A DNA stretch of 64,000 bases from Bacteroidia bacterium. GTDB lineage: Bacteria; Bacteroidota; Bacteroidia; Flavobacteriales; Flavobacteriaceae. Shown piece after piece: positions 1-9,138 of the stretch. The notes under the pieces were generated by a model. That model searched no databases. It saw nothing but the letters and a program-made list of their open reading frames with translations, and was not told where the DNA came from. How positions within the stretch are numbered: position 1 is the stretch's first letter; each line of letters opens with the position of its first letter. Position numbers and translations under genes: made by a program. The stretch covers positions 1 to 64,000 of the forward strand of contig JAUIJA010000010.1 of assembly GCA_030431055.1 (NCBI GenBank). The letters are read 5' to 3'.

Positions 1-299
1 CGTGTTAATGCTAGATTATTGCTTACATCGATAGACGTTAAATTATTATTGTAACAATCTAATCGTGTAATGTTTATAAATTCTTCTATTCCTGTTAAGT
101 CTGAAATTGACAAACCATTAATTAATAATTCACCAGAAAATGCTTGTGCTTCTGCAACCGAAATTTCGCTATCACTATTAGTATTAATAGCTGCGTCTGC
201 TAATAAATAGCTTTTAAAATTAGCATCGGGAATGTTTACATTTTGCGCATTAAGAGCAAAGGAAAATAATGCAATACTAAATAGTAAAATTTTCTTCAT
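1..299 (-). CDS. Secreted leucine-rich-repeat protein, 5' part only
   Basis: Not in the ORF track because the gene runs off the left edge. Reading the minus strand from the ATG at 299 gives a signal peptide (MKKILLFSIALFSFALNAQ), then NVNIPDANFKSYLLAD and a first leucine-rich repeat (LDCYNNNLTSIDVSNN). This start is typical of flavobacterial extracellular LRR proteins, many of which end in a type IX secretion sorting domain. That C-terminus would lie outside the window, so the secretion route is inference. About 99 residues are visible. Confidence 0.8.
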   Translation of the reverse strand, partial: MKKILLFSIALFSFALNAQNVNIPDANFKSYLLADAAINTNSDSEISVAEAQAFSGELLINGLSISDLTGIEEFINITRLDCYNNNLTSIDVSNNLALT

Positions 300-415
300 T
301 GTTTTTTTTTTAATTTATACAACAAAGAAACTTTATAAAAAGAAGACTACAATTGGCTATTTTGTGAAGTGTGTTAGTTTATTTCTAAAGCATTGATTTT
401 TATTTATAAAGTAAA

Positions 416-1171
416 TTACCAAAACGTATCTTTAATGACTTCTATAAATTCATCTTTTTTAGATTTTGCAATAGGAATTGTTTGTTTATTATCTAAAATT
501 AGGTAATCACCTTCATTTTTAATCAATTCTTTTACAAACATTAAATTGACTAAAAAACTTCTATGACATTTAAAAAATATCGGTTTGTTTTCTAATTGAT
601 CTGTGAAGAATTTTAAGGGTTTGCTTACCAATTTTGTTTCGCCTGCTTTTAAATGTACTTTTGTGTACATTCCGTCTGCCTCAAAATAGACAATGTCGTC
701 TAAATTCATAAACAAAATTCCTTTAGGAACATCTAATGCTATTTTTGTAATTGCTATTTGTTTTAAAGCTTGTTTTAGATTTTCTAATTTATTTCCTAAT
801 TCGTTTTTTTCAATTTCTAAGATTGCTTTTTGTGTGGCTTTAACTAATTCGATTTCATCAATGGGCTTTAAAAGATAATCTAAAGCATTTATCTTAAATG
901 CCTCTATTGCATATTGATGATAAGCTGTTGTAAAAATGATTTTAAAAGTGAAATTATCCTCATCAAAATACTTGCTTATTTCTAAACCATTTTCACCTGG
1001 CATTTGAATATCTAGATATACAATATCTATTTTATTTTGCTTAATAATAGCAACTCCATCTTCTAAATTTGAAGTTTCAAAATAAGTTGTAAATTGAGGA
1101 AAATTCTCCTTTAAAAAAGTTTTAATTAAACTTCTAGCACTATTTTCATCATCTATTATTATACAGTTCAT
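416..1171 (-). CDS. LytTR-family response regulator
   Basis: A 251-residue LytR/AlgR-type transcription factor. The N-terminal receiver domain (about 1-120) has the acidic pair DDE at 7-9, the likely phosphoacceptor Asp54 in YLDIQMPGENG, and the conserved Lys102 in LLKPID. A LytTR DNA-binding domain (about 145-247) follows, recognisable from FFKCHRSFLVNL. The gene starts 6 bp downstream of the histidine kinase stop on the same strand, so the two form a cognate two-component pair. The target genes cannot be read from the sequence. Confidence 0.93.
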   Translation of the reverse strand: MNCIIIDDENSARSLIKTFLKENFPQFTTYFETSNLEDGVAIIKQNKIDIVYLDIQMPGENGLEISKYFDEDNFTFKIIFTTAYHQYAIEAFKINALDYLLKPIDEIELVKATQKAILEIEKNELGNKLENLKQALKQIAITKIALDVPKGILFMNLDDIVYFEADGMYTKVHLKAGETKLVSKPLKFFTDQLENKPIFFKCHRSFLVNLMFVKELIKNEGDYLILDNKQTIPIAKSKKDEFIEVIKDTFW

Positions 1172-1177
1172 TTTCTC

Positions 1178-4051
1178 TTATTTAGAAATTTTAATTATAA
1201 CAGTTGTTCCTGATGGATTATTAAATTGATCATGTTTATCTTTAATTTCAACTGAAATGTTTTTTTTATAATTTTTGTTTATTAGCTCAATGCGCTTTGT
1301 TGTAGCTTTTGTAGCAAATGATTTATACTCGTTTTCTTTATTTTGAGTTGCTTCCCTTCCTACTCCATTATCGTCTATAATTATTTCAATAAAATCAGTT
1401 TTTTGATGAAAGCAAACTACGATTTTCTTATTTCCATTTTTATTACTCAATCCGTGCTTAATAGCGTTTTCTATGAAAGGTTGTAGTAATAATGACGGAA
1501 TTTTTACATCGGATATTAATAAACTATCATCATATTTTATATCATATTCAAAATCTGCTTCAAACCTATTTTTTTCTAAAGAAAGATATAGTTCTAATGT
1601 TTCTACTTCTTCTTTTAATGATATTTCGTTTACCTGACTTTGTTCTAAATACAAGCGCATTAATCTGGAAAATTTTACCAAATATGAACTCGCTAATTTT
1701 CGTTCGTTTGTTACAATATAATCTTGGATTGAATTTAACGCATTAAAAATAAAATGCGGATTCATTTGAGAACGCAAATTTTCTAATTGAAGAGAAGTCA
1801 TTCTTTTATCGATTAATAATTCAGAAATCTCTCTGTTTTTCTTTGTAAGTTTTACTCTATTTACAACAGTAATTATTGTAATTAATATTATTACTATTGT
1901 AAGTCCTATTAATAACAAAAACCACATTGTTTCCCAAAAAGGTTGCTTTACAACAATTCCTAATTCGATTTTTTTATTTTCATTCTTTAAGACTTCATCT
2001 ACATAATAAGGAAAAACTTCGAAAACATAATTACCTGGAGGAATTGATAGATATTTTACCGAACGCTCTTCATCTTCAATTTGTTTCCAAGAATTATCAT
2101 AGTTTTTTAACCTATACTTGTATGATATATTTTCGGAATTATTAAATGCATTTGAATTAAAAGAAAATTTAATATTGTTTTTCTCGTGAGTTAATTCAAT
2201 TCTTTCGTTAAAATTAATTTCTTTATCTAAAACAGTTACTGATGTAAAATAAGCATCTGGAATTTCAGTTTGTCGAGTATTTAATACATCTTTTTTAATA
2301 CTAAAGATTTCTTTATTACTAGTATACAATAATTCGTTAGCAAGTATTTCTAATGTTTCTATTGTACTTTCTATTCCACTGTTTCGCGTATTATAAAGAG
2401 TCTCTTTAAAATTATTTTCAATATCAATCTTTATTAATCCTTTTTCAGTTACTAACCAAACCTCATTTTCAAATGCTTTTACAAACTTAATTTCTTTAGG
2501 AACAAAGTTTTTAAATTGGTATTTTGAAACCTTATCATTTTTAAAGAAAAATAAACTATTACTTACTCCAGAAAACCAAACCGTTTGATTACTTGTTTGC
2601 ACTATTGATGTTGCATAAAAAACTTCATCATTGTATTTTAAAATCGACTTTTTTTCATCATTAAATTTATATACACCATTTGCAGTTGCAATAAAAAACT
2701 CTTTTGTAGAATTACTATAAAGTGAAGTATAAGCTCTAGAATCATCAACTGTTTTTTCTTTAACTTGATTGTTTTTAAAACTATATAAAACCGATTCATT
2801 GTATGTTAAGTACAATACTTTATCATCGATAATTTTTATATCCTTTGCAACATTAAAAAGCGATGTCTTTGTAAATGTCTTGTTTCTTAAATCATAAATA
2901 AAACTTTCGTTATTATTAACACCAATATAAATTAATGCTTTTTCTTGGTCTATTTCAATTGCAGAAATGATGTTTTTTGTTGGAACTTTTAAGAAATTGG
3001 TAATTCCATTATCTGAATTAAATAATAGCAAGTAACCCAAATCGGTGTAAAAAATAACTTCGTTATTACTTTTAACTTTTGAACCTACAATATATCCGTA
3101 TTTTTTGTAGTTATAATTATTTGAAAATAAATTTAAGTTGGGAACCACTTTAATTCCATCTTTTAGTGTTGCAAACCAATAATTATTTTCAGAGTCTTTA
3201 TAAACATAACTTACTTTGTTCTCTTTAAAAAATGTGTTCTTGTAAATGAAACTTTCATTTTCATAAGTAAATAAATGTGTGCCATTATAAGAAAGTACAA
3301 AAACCTTATTATCAATAACATTTACATTAATCAATCGCTCGAAAGCTTGGTTTTTAAGTGAATTGACTTGACTAATTCCTGCTTTAGTTATTTTATAGAA
3401 ATTTCCTTTTCCATTATTTTCTGTAAACAAAAAACAAGCTGAATTTACTTTAAAAAGTATAGGTTTAGATGATGATTTATTTATTTGCAAATTGGAAATT
3501 AAAGTGATTTTATTCGTAGAAAAATCAAATCTAAAAATATCATTTTCATTATCTACAAAATATCCTTTTCCATTTACATAACAATATGTTAAAGCTGGTT
3601 TATCGCTAAGCTTAATTGTTTTCTTTTCAGTTGAACTATAAATTCCTTTTGACGAAAATAAATAAACAGATTTGTCTTTAACAGTAAACTGACTTAATCT
3701 TCCTCTTAAAATCGAATTAAAATCATCATATAAATGGATACTATCATTTTTTAAGTAAAAGAATTGTCCGAATAAGTTATTAAACCACAACTTCCCTTCT
3801 TCGTCAATTTGAAGATTAAAAACTGTATTTCCTTTTTGTTGTTCGTTTCTTACTTTTTTAAAATTTCTTCCATCATATTTTAATAGACCATTTTCAGATG
3901 AAAGCCATTTAGTTTTATTAGGAGTTTCAATTAAATCATAAAATTCATTACTATATTTACTTAACTCATCTCCAAATTCATAAACAACTGGAGTTTGAGA
4001 AAATAAAATAGTAGAAACAATCAAAAATGTTATTGTAAAACAATACTTCAT
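1178..4051 (-). CDS. Propeller-type sensor histidine kinase (LytS-like His_kinase family)
   Basis: A 957-residue membrane sensor. It has a signal peptide (MKYCFTITFLIVSTILFSQ) and a long periplasmic two-component-regulator beta-propeller (WFNNLFGQ, WFATLKDGI, VWFSGV repeats). A Y_Y_Y domain (YKYRLKNYDNSWKQI) and one transmembrane helix near residues 708-735 follow. The cytoplasmic kinase has the H-box MNPHFIFNALNSIQDY near residue 765 and an ATPase region with NAIKHG and DNGVG. This arrangement matches LytS/YehU-class kinases that pair with LytTR regulators, here the next gene. The ligand is unknown. Confidence 0.93.
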   Translation of the reverse strand: MKYCFTITFLIVSTILFSQTPVVYEFGDELSKYSNEFYDLIETPNKTKWLSSENGLLKYDGRNFKKVRNEQQKGNTVFNLQIDEEGKLWFNNLFGQFFYLKNDSIHLYDDFNSILRGRLSQFTVKDKSVYLFSSKGIYSSTEKKTIKLSDKPALTYCYVNGKGYFVDNENDIFRFDFSTNKITLISNLQINKSSSKPILFKVNSACFLFTENNGKGNFYKITKAGISQVNSLKNQAFERLINVNVIDNKVFVLSYNGTHLFTYENESFIYKNTFFKENKVSYVYKDSENNYWFATLKDGIKVVPNLNLFSNNYNYKKYGYIVGSKVKSNNEVIFYTDLGYLLLFNSDNGITNFLKVPTKNIISAIEIDQEKALIYIGVNNNESFIYDLRNKTFTKTSLFNVAKDIKIIDDKVLYLTYNESVLYSFKNNQVKEKTVDDSRAYTSLYSNSTKEFFIATANGVYKFNDEKKSILKYNDEVFYATSIVQTSNQTVWFSGVSNSLFFFKNDKVSKYQFKNFVPKEIKFVKAFENEVWLVTEKGLIKIDIENNFKETLYNTRNSGIESTIETLEILANELLYTSNKEIFSIKKDVLNTRQTEIPDAYFTSVTVLDKEINFNERIELTHEKNNIKFSFNSNAFNNSENISYKYRLKNYDNSWKQIEDEERSVKYLSIPPGNYVFEVFPYYVDEVLKNENKKIELGIVVKQPFWETMWFLLLIGLTIVIILITIITVVNRVKLTKKNREISELLIDKRMTSLQLENLRSQMNPHFIFNALNSIQDYIVTNERKLASSYLVKFSRLMRLYLEQSQVNEISLKEEVETLELYLSLEKNRFEADFEYDIKYDDSLLISDVKIPSLLLQPFIENAIKHGLSNKNGNKKIVVCFHQKTDFIEIIIDDNGVGREATQNKENEYKSFATKATTKRIELINKNYKKNISVEIKDKHDQFNNPSGTTVIIKISK

Positions 4052-4160
4052 AATTTTGTAAAAATAGAAATACTAATCTGGAAGCTCAATAACAATTTCT
4101 AAAATCATTAAAAAAGTTTCTAAATATTCGTAATTTTAATAAAAGAACTTATTAAACAAG

Positions 4161-4485
4161 ATGCAAAAATATTCCATCATAATTCATCCAAGTGAAACTG
4201 TTTTAGAAGAAGTTAAACAGATGAAAGAATTGTTAGCTTCAAAAATTTCCATATCCAGTAAAAATTAAAAGTAACGAACCGCATATTTCCATTGGCAGAA
4301 GAATTTCTCCCGAAAAATTAAATATTGCTAAAAGTCTATTTCCTGAAAACCCAAATATCAATTTTAACTGTAATAATTTGGCATTACGCGTTTTTAATCA
4401 AGTAAGAAAACAGTTTGATATTATAGAAACTTTTCCGTTTTTAGAACAAGAATCCCAAGAATTAATACAAGGAAGTCTGTTTTAA
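4161..4485 (+). pseudogene. Remnant of a 2'-5' RNA ligase-like (2H phosphoesterase) gene
   Basis: From the ATG at 4161 the frame reads MQKYSIIIHPSETVLEEVKQ and stops at ASKISISSKN. Switching frame at the AAAAATTT run near 4240 continues as KFPYPVKIKSNEPHISIGRR to NFNCNNLALRVFNQ and ends QGSLF at 4485. The single PHISIG matches an HxS/T motif of 2H phosphoesterases, and the ends resemble the Bacteroidota 2'-5' RNA ligase family. The joined product is only about 107 residues against roughly 180 for the family, so one catalytic motif is missing as well as the frame being broken. A sequencing error would explain the frameshift but not the short length. Confidence 0.55.
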
Positions 4486-4491
4486 ATTACT

Positions 4492-4499
4492 TAATTTTG
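4492..4499 (+). promoter_or_regulatory. -7 promoter box of the SseB gene
   Basis: TAATTTTG is an exact TAnnTTTG match 21 bp before the SseB start, right after the pseudogene stop. No clear -33 TTG lies at the right distance. Confidence 0.45.
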
Positions 4500-4520
4500 T
4501 TGTCTCAATAAAAAGACAAA

Positions 4521-4958
4521 ATGAATACATCTAAGCCTGAAATAGAATTTCAACCTGATAATACCAACTTACTTACAGCAATTAAAGCTTTTAGAAACGA
4601 CCAAAATGAAGAAACATTTATGGCTGTTTTAAATGAATTACAAGGAAATAACGCTTTTTTATTAGTTCCTACAACCGAACCAATCGTAGGAAAAGATAGA
4701 AATGAAGAAGGTTGGTCAACCATAGAAAAAGGCACACAAATGTCGTTTACTTCGGTTTTTGAAGTTGAAGGTCAAAAAGTATTAGGTGCGTTTACTTCTC
4801 AAAATACATTAACAAATTGGGCAAATGAAACGAAACCTTTCGCCTCACTTCCTGCAAAAGATGTTTTAGATATAGCGATGCAAAATAATATTGAACGCAT
4901 TGTTATAGATAGTAATCAAGAAACAATGTTTGTTTTGGGAAGAACGATTTCTAAGTAA
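4521..4958 (+). CDS. sseB: SseB family protein
   Basis: A 145-residue single-domain protein matching the N-terminal SseB fold: an NELQGNNAFLLVPT start, then TSVFEVEGQKVLGAFTSQNTLTNW, and a C-terminal RIVIDSNQE-TMFVLGR strand. SseB in Escherichia coli is linked to serine tolerance, but the biochemical role of the family is unclear and no catalytic residues can be named. The gene is a monocistron with its own -7 box and converges on the small gene at 4971. Confidence 0.8.
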   Translation: MNTSKPEIEFQPDNTNLLTAIKAFRNDQNEETFMAVLNELQGNNAFLLVPTTEPIVGKDRNEEGWSTIEKGTQMSFTSVFEVEGQKVLGAFTSQNTLTNWANETKPFASLPAKDVLDIAMQNNIERIVIDSNQETMFVLGRTISK

Positions 4959-4970
4959 TTATTAGAATTT

Positions 4971-5186
4971 TCAATTTACTTTATTTTTTAGATGTTCTAC
5001 TAAAACTTGATACTTACTAATTTCTCGCAAAAAAACTTTATTTGTAGTATTATCTATTAAATCGTTTATTTTATCTGATAAATTGGCTAATTTTTCTTTA
5101 GCCAAATCATGTTTTTTTGATGCTAAAGCGTCAATAATTTCTTGAGTGTCGTTTTTTAAAATATCAAATATGAAGTTTATGTTCAT
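4971..5186 (-). CDS. Hypothetical protein, 71 aa
   Basis: A short soluble protein predicted to be mainly helical (DTQEIIDALASKKHDLAKEKL, then NKVFLREISKYQVLVEHLKNKV). There is no signal peptide or recognisable domain. It sits 16 bp downstream of the methyltransferase gene on the same strand and may be cotranscribed. I do not recognise a family. Confidence 0.6.
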   Translation of the reverse strand: MNINFIFDILKNDTQEIIDALASKKHDLAKEKLANLSDKINDLIDNTTNKVFLREISKYQVLVEHLKNKVN

Positions 5187-5202
5187 TGGCTTTATAATGA
5201 AA

Positions 5203-6810
5203 TTATCCTTTTAACAAATTTATACTCACAGTTGCGTAATCTGTATTTGGGAATTTTTTGAAATATACTGGATCGGGTTGTAAACCTACTTCGGCTGCAA
5301 TTTTGTGTAATACATCAATTTCTACAATAAACTGGTCTGAAAATCCATGCGTAGCATCGTAAGCTGTTGCTGCGGTTTTTCCAATATTTTGTGAAGTTAA
5401 TTTTGGAGAGATTGTATGTAATTCAATCATTAACAATCCGAATTTTTCAACATAAGGCGACCATTTCTTGAAATGTTCAAATAAGTTTTCTTCGACCAAA
5501 TTATTAGAAATTCTTTCACCTCGATGTGCAAAAGCTCCTGTTGAAGTTGAAATTCTACTCGGATTCATATTTTTAGGGTTTTCCCATATTCTATTATGAT
5601 CTAAAAACGTTCTAACATTTAATAAATCACCTAATGAAATCTTATAATTTTCCATTAAATCGGCAGCGAGTAAATCAGGATTTCCAATATCTCCCCAAAC
5701 TACTTTTGCCCAAATATCGGCCTTGATTAAATTAGCACGTGTTACTTTTAAAGCAGCTTGGTTATAATCAGCACCAACTAAAAACAATGGATAATCATCA
5801 AGTAATTTCCCTCTTAAAGTATGACGTTCAATTACCTCAAAAATATGTTGAAGAAAAGCACCATTTCCACAACCCATATCTAAAATTCCTTTTGGCTGTA
5901 AATCAATTGGTTGATTAAATAATTCGATTATAATTTCATCAATTACTTTAAAATATGTTGCATGCGCTCCTCCACTTCCCCAAACATTCATTTCTCTGTT
6001 TACATGCTTTTCTTCTTCATGAATAGCTATTTCACGCAGTGCAGAAGCATTTCCAAACAACATTTGGTTCAGTTTTTTAAACATTGGTAAATAAGAAACC
6101 GTTACTCCATAAGCTGTAGCTCTTTTGGCAAAAAACAAACCTTTTTCGGTAAATTGATAATTTCCGTTTTTATGTATAAACCAATCTAAATGCGTAAAGA
6201 AATCTAAAATAACTTTGAACGTTTCGGGATCTTTGTGAAACTCTTGCGCTTTAAACGAAGTTTCCATAAAGTATTTATGAAACATTCCGGTCATTCCAAG
6301 GCTGACTACAATTGGCGCAACAAGATAACCTTCAATATGTTTTAAGATTTGCTGTTGAATTGCTAATTCATCTTTGTTTGCAGAAAACGTAATTCCGAAG
6401 TTGTTTCTAAACTTATCAAACAAGTTTGAAACTCTATTAATATGTGTGTTTTCAATTTGAACCGAAGTAAAAAAATCAGTTTCTTCGAGTATTTTAACTA
6501 CATCTTCATAAAGATAAAAGTTTGAAAAAACATATTCACTTTTACTATTAGTTGAAACTTGAACCGAGTTGTTTTGATTGTCAACCAAATAACTTAAAAA
6601 TCCTTGTGAAGCTAAAACTCTTAAACCAACATTTAAATAGCCCTCATTTGCGTTAAAATGATTTGAAAGTTCTTCTAATTTAACCGTTTCCTTTTCTAAT
6701 AGAAAATCTAAAATCCCTTTTTGTTTGAGATAATGAGCTGTTGGTGCAACGGCTAATCCGTCTAAATGCAAAAATATTTGTTGGCGTAATTCATTTTTAT
6801 CAATTACCAT
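5203..6810 (-). CDS. Class I SAM-dependent methyltransferase with two winged-helix segments
   Basis: A 535-residue protein. The SAM-binding motif I is ILDMGCGNGAF near residue 310, followed by FLVGADYNQAALKV (motif II region) and KVVWGDIGNPD. The N-terminal half holds two similar winged-helix-like segments, HLDGLAVAPTAHYLKQKGIL near residue 15 and HIEGYLVAPIVVSLGMTGMF near 155. These look like an internal duplication of the dimerisation domain seen in O-methyltransferases and polyketide-associated enzymes. The substrate is unknown. No biosynthetic cluster surrounds it, so a stand-alone role is likely. Confidence 0.75.
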   Translation of the reverse strand: MVIDKNELRQQIFLHLDGLAVAPTAHYLKQKGILDFLLEKETVKLEELSNHFNANEGYLNVGLRVLASQGFLSYLVDNQNNSVQVSTNSKSEYVFSNFYLYEDVVKILEETDFFTSVQIENTHINRVSNLFDKFRNNFGITFSANKDELAIQQQILKHIEGYLVAPIVVSLGMTGMFHKYFMETSFKAQEFHKDPETFKVILDFFTHLDWFIHKNGNYQFTEKGLFFAKRATAYGVTVSYLPMFKKLNQMLFGNASALREIAIHEEEKHVNREMNVWGSGGAHATYFKVIDEIIIELFNQPIDLQPKGILDMGCGNGAFLQHIFEVIERHTLRGKLLDDYPLFLVGADYNQAALKVTRANLIKADIWAKVVWGDIGNPDLLAADLMENYKISLGDLLNVRTFLDHNRIWENPKNMNPSRISTSTGAFAHRGERISNNLVEENLFEHFKKWSPYVEKFGLLMIELHTISPKLTSQNIGKTAATAYDATHGFSDQFIVEIDVLHKIAAEVGLQPDPVYFKKFPNTDYATVSINLLKG

Positions 6811-6880
6811 AAGAGTAGCTTTTTCTCAAAAATAAGAAAAATCTTAATGCTAAAAACCTAATGGCTTGTTAAGAATCCTA

Positions 6881-7015
6881 CTATTTATCATTTAATTTTT
6901 TCAAAATAGCTTTTCTCTTCTCCTTGAGAGTATTTTTAGCTTCTTGCTCTTTTTGCTTCTTATTATCGACTTTTTTCTTGTGAGCTAAGCGATTGGTTTC
7001 GTTTCTCCTTCCCAT
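6881..7015 (-). CDS. Small Lys-rich hypothetical protein, 44 aa
   Basis: The ORF track extends to 7063 inside the upstream gene. The likely start is the ATG at 7015 (MGRRNETNRLAHKKK), one base after the upstream stop, so the pair would be translationally coupled. The product is almost entirely charged (Lys, Glu, Asn), has no membrane segment, and looks like a helical nucleic-acid- or ribosome-associated peptide. That role is only an inference from composition. Confidence 0.5.
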   Translation of the reverse strand: MGRRNETNRLAHKKKVDNKKQKEQEAKNTLKEKRKAILKKLNDK

Positions 7016-7016
7016 A

Positions 7017-7559
7017 TCATGAATATTCTTGCTTAATTTCGTGTAAAGTTTTATTTGTTGCAATTAATTGTTCACAAATATCTTTTCTGGTGATTTCAAC
7101 ATCATCTATCTCTAAATATTTTGCCCAAGAATCGTCTTTCAGAATTTCCTTTATTTGTTTAATGCGTTTTGCCGTTTCCGATGCATTTCTGAGCGTTTCA
7201 TCATTGAAACTTGAATTGTTTTTATGCTGAAACAAAACCGATTTATCTTTCCAATTAACTTCTACATAAAACAACCTTTCCTTTTCATTATTTGGATAAA
7301 AGTCTGTCCAATTTGCGAAACCCACACGTTTATATTGATTTACCTTTTCTTCATTTGAAATTAATCGCCAACGACAATTTGCAGCTCTTCCCCAATGATT
7401 TGAAACTCGGTAAACACCTTCTTCGGTAAAGTAATAACTGCTTCCCGATTTGCTTGTATAAGATAACTTTAATTCATTTAAAGAATTTCGAGAAACTTCT
7501 ATAAAATCACAAAATGTGTGTTTGTGAAAATTGGAACGATTATATTTTTTTTTCTCCAC
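7017..7559 (-). CDS. Hypothetical protein, 180 aa
   Basis: A soluble protein without signal peptide. Visible features are an aromatic and basic N-terminal half (SSYYFTEEGVYRVSNHWGRAANCRWRL, shown here as a description of that region) and a helical C-terminus (ETAKRIKQIKEILKDDSWAKYLEI). I recognise no catalytic motif and do not assign a family. It is followed at once by the small basic gene at 6881-7015. Confidence 0.6.
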   Translation of the reverse strand: MEKKKYNRSNFHKHTFCDFIEVSRNSLNELKLSYTSKSGSSYYFTEEGVYRVSNHWGRAANCRWRLISNEEKVNQYKRVGFANWTDFYPNNEKERLFYVEVNWKDKSVLFQHKNNSSFNDETLRNASETAKRIKQIKEILKDDSWAKYLEIDDVEITRKDICEQLIATNKTLHEIKQEYS

Positions 7560-7641
7560 TTAAGCTTTTAAATCTAAATATCCTTGCTATTCAATTAAAT
7601 TTCTTTCAACAAAATTATAAAAATTGATGAAATATATTAAA

Positions 7642-7655
7642 GTGACATTTGTTAC
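7642..7655. promoter_or_regulatory. Candidate Crp/Fnr operator upstream of its own gene
   Basis: GTGACATTTGTTAC is an inverted repeat GTRAC-N4-GTTAC with one mismatch. A TATCTTTA box (near TAnnTTTG) starts 24 bp after it at 7679. The centre would lie about 41-43 bp before the expected transcription start, the usual place for a class II activator. A second copy precedes the MBL-rhodanese gene. Confidence 0.5.
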
Positions 7656-7717
7656 ATAACTAGATATAAATAATAACTTATCTTTACTGAATCTAAAGCA
7701 GTAAATTTAATCACAAA

Positions 7718-8350
7718 ATGAAAGACATCTTAAAAGAAGCTTACGGTTACATTTTTGAAGAATCTTTATTAGAAGAAATAGCATCCGTTGCAACATATAA
7801 AGAATTTAAAGCCGATGATTATCTAATTGAAATTGGCGATTATATTAAAATGATGCCTTTGCTTTTAAATGGAGCAATTAAAATTCTTCGCGAAGACGAT
7901 AATGGCGATGAATTACTATTATATTTCTTAGAAAGAGGCGATACTTGCGCCATGACATTAACATGTTGCATGGGACAATCTAAAAGTAAGATTAGAGCAA
8001 TTGCTGAAACTAATGGTTCACTATTAATGATTCCTGTTGAAAAAATGGAAGAATGGCTCACAAAATATAAAACTTGGAGAAATTTTGTATTTGATAGTTA
8101 TAATATTCGCTTAAAAGAAATGTTAGAAGCAATCGACACCTTAGCTTTTATGAACTTAGATGAGCGTTTATATAAATATCTTACTGATAAAGCAAAAGTT
8201 TTAGGTGATACAGAAATACATAACACACATCAACAAATTGCTTACGAATTACATACTTCTAGAGTTGTTATTTCTCGTTTATTGAAAAGTTTAGAATTAC
8301 AAGGCAAAATTAAATTACATAGAAATAAAATAGAAGTCTTAGAGTTATAA
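7718..8350 (+). CDS. Crp/Fnr family transcriptional regulator
   Basis: A 210-residue regulator with an N-terminal cyclic-nucleotide-binding beta-roll (about 25-115), a long dimerisation helix and a C-terminal winged HTH (THQQIAYELHTSRVVISRLLKSLE, about 170-195). It lacks the N-terminal Fe-S cysteines of Fnr. Its only cysteines are C77, C83 and C84 in TCAMTLTCCMGQSKS, a position suited to thiol or persulfide sensing. That role is inference, supported by the sulfur genes downstream. It overlaps tauE by one base (TAATG). Confidence 0.88.
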   Translation: MKDILKEAYGYIFEESLLEEIASVATYKEFKADDYLIEIGDYIKMMPLLLNGAIKILREDDNGDELLLYFLERGDTCAMTLTCCMGQSKSKIRAIAETNGSLLMIPVEKMEEWLTKYKTWRNFVFDSYNIRLKEMLEAIDTLAFMNLDERLYKYLTDKAKVLGDTEIHNTHQQIAYELHTSRVVISRLLKSLELQGKIKLHRNKIEVLEL

Positions 8351-9138
8351 TGGAAATATTAGGATATTTTGTAGCATTACTTATTGGTTTAGTATTAGGT
8401 TTAACAGGTGGTGGAGGCTCAATGTTAGCAGTACCTGTTTTAGTTTACATAATGCTATTAGATCCTGTAATTGCAACTGGATATTCTTTGTTTATTGTAG
8501 GAACAACTTCAATTTTTGGGGCGTTTCAAAACTTTAGAAAAGGCTTTGTCGATATTCAAAAAGGATTTATTTTTGCTATTCCATCTTTTATAGGAGTTTA
8601 CTTAACCAGAAGTTTTATAGTTCCAATAATTCCCAATGAAATTATAACCACTTCTAATTTCACCCTTACAAAGGGAACTTTTTTAATGTTATTTTTTGCT
8701 GTAATTATGTTTTTAGCAGCAATGTCAATGTTAAAAAAGAAAAAAATTGAAGTAGCTGAAATTGCCGAAAAAGAAGCTTCAACTTTAGTTTTAATGCTAC
8801 AAACTTTTATAATTGGAATTGTAATTGGTTTAGTTGGTGCTGGTGGTGGTTTTCTTATTATTCCTTCATTAGTTTTATTTGCCAAACTTCCTATGAAGAA
8901 AGCTATTGGTACTTCATTATTAATAATTGCTATGAATTCATTGATAGGATTTATAGGTGATATTCAAAATTTAGAAATAAATTGGTTATTTTTACTAAGT
9001 TTTACAGCCATATCCATTATTGGGATATTCTTAGGAACATTTCTTAATAAATTTATTAACGAAAATCAGTTAAAAAAAGGCTTTGCTTATTTCGTTTTAA
9101 TTATGGCTTTTATAATTCTCTATAAAGAATTAATGTAA
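8350..9138 (+). CDS. Sulfite exporter TauE/SafE family permease
   Basis: A 262-residue membrane protein with about seven to eight hydrophobic helices. It shows the two glycine-rich TauE/SafE repeat signatures, GLVLGLTGGGGSMLAVPVL at the N-terminus and GLVGAGGGFLIIPSLVLF in the middle. The family exports or imports small organosulfur or sulfite anions. Its place between a Crp/Fnr regulator and a persulfide-dioxygenase-like enzyme supports export of sulfite made by the latter. The exact substrate is inferred from context. Confidence 0.88.
   Translation: MEILGYFVALLIGLVLGLTGGGGSMLAVPVLVYIMLLDPVIATGYSLFIVGTTSIFGAFQNFRKGFVDIQKGFIFAIPSFIGVYLTRSFIVPIIPNEIITTSNFTLTKGTFLMLFFAVIMFLAAMSMLKKKKIEVAEIAEKEASTLVLMLQTFIIGIVIGLVGAGGGFLIIPSLVLFAKLPMKKAIGTSLLIIAMNSLIGFIGDIQNLEINWLFLLSFTAISIIGIFLGTFLNKFINENQLKKGFAYFVLIMAFIILYKELM

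Noticed and set aside
693-878. Short plus-strand ORF
   Set aside because: Antisense shadow of the LytTR regulator, with no start signal.
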